From Monarcha castaneiventris obscurior (Eukaryota > Chordata > Aves > Passeriformes > Monarchidae), in the NCBI GenBank assembly GCA_026261815.1, contig JAMPIT010000379.1:6956001-7020000 (forward strand): a stretch of DNA of 64,000 nt, read 5' to 3'. Position numbers and translations under genes: made by a program. A model generated the notes under the pieces. It worked only from the letters and a program-made list of their open reading frames with translations, was not told the DNA's origin and made no database searches. Position 1 is the stretch's first letter. Each line of letters begins with the position of its first letter. Below, in pieces: positions 63,681 to 64,000 of the stretch.

Positions 63681-64000
63681 CTAAGAAAAAGGACAGCCAT
63701 TCTGCTGCTGTAATTTAATATATATCAGCTGCCTGTAAGACTGCTGTATCTTTGTGAGTTTGGGGGGTTTTGACCTAGGTTAAACCAGCTTTCTGTTCAC
63801 ATCTGCAGACAGGAGTCTTTATTGATCCCTAGAAGCCACCTGACTGTGTAAGCAGTGCTGATTATGTTCTGCTATTATATGACTCTACTCAAGGCTGGCT
63901 GCTAAAGAGTCTGTGTTAGTTAACAGTGCAGCACAATTAGTTGAACATATTTGTAGCAAAACTGGGTGCCAACAATGTTTCTTCCTTTTCAAGAGTTCCA

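Larger units (their letters stand above)
62277..64000. other. Non-coding DNA, no confirmed gene
   Basis: Frames of 72-80 codons are unrecognised. An exon-like segment (63351-63498) and a diverged tandem duplication (63621-63680) are listed separately. Confidence 0.5.

Overview
This window looks like ordinary AT-rich, gene-poor nuclear DNA from a bird. The bird assignment rests on the repeats. There are several CR1 (chicken repeat 1) LINE copies on both strands with the short octamer tails typical of CR1 (ATTCTGTG on the plus strand, or its complement, AGAATCAT-like). There is also a roughly 1.1-1.2 kb endogenous-retroviral LTR of a type I recognise as common in bird genomes. I saw no Alu, L1 or B-type SINE, no operon structure, no rRNA or tRNA gene, no CpG-island-like stretch and no CRISPR array.

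I could not identify any protein-coding gene. The longest open frame is 126 codons, low in complexity and rich in Leu, Ser and Phe. The frames of 60-126 codons are what chance gives in 64 kb of AT-rich DNA, or they are shadows of CR1 or LTR sequence. The window is most simply read as intergenic sequence or the inside of a very long intron. Two short exon-like segments with good splice donors, at 53668-53769 and 63351-63498, are listed at low confidence because they match no protein I recognise.

Layout: 1-9.4 kb is non-repetitive AT-rich DNA with a few simple repeats. Around 9.43-9.77 kb lies a possible very old interspersed repeat. 9.8-24.7 kb is mostly unique, with a decayed CR1-like piece near 13.1 kb and a Z-DNA-prone TG/CA run at 18.6 kb. 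The LTR occupies about 24.72-25.93 kb and carries an internal array of about 48-bp units. 26-37 kb is unique except for a minus-strand CR1 3' end at 30.4 kb. A second minus-strand CR1 3' end is at 37.5 kb. 42.6-42.8 kb is a degenerate CA/TG-rich patch. A perfect (TATC)18 microsatellite lies at 45.79 kb. A CR1 open-reading-frame-2 endonuclease-region fragment without its 3' end is at about 50.8-51.3 kb. A small CR1-like 3' end with a pentamer tail is at 56.56 kb. The best-preserved CR1, on the plus strand, is at 58.58-59.14 kb. The rest, to 64 kb, is unique sequence with poly(T) runs and a small diverged tandem duplication at 63.62 kb.

No genes were found that work together, and I found no evidence of a new biological system here. 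The points most worth checking are the CR1 copy that keeps its 5' part and lacks its 3' end, the tandem array inside the LTR, and the two exon-like segments.
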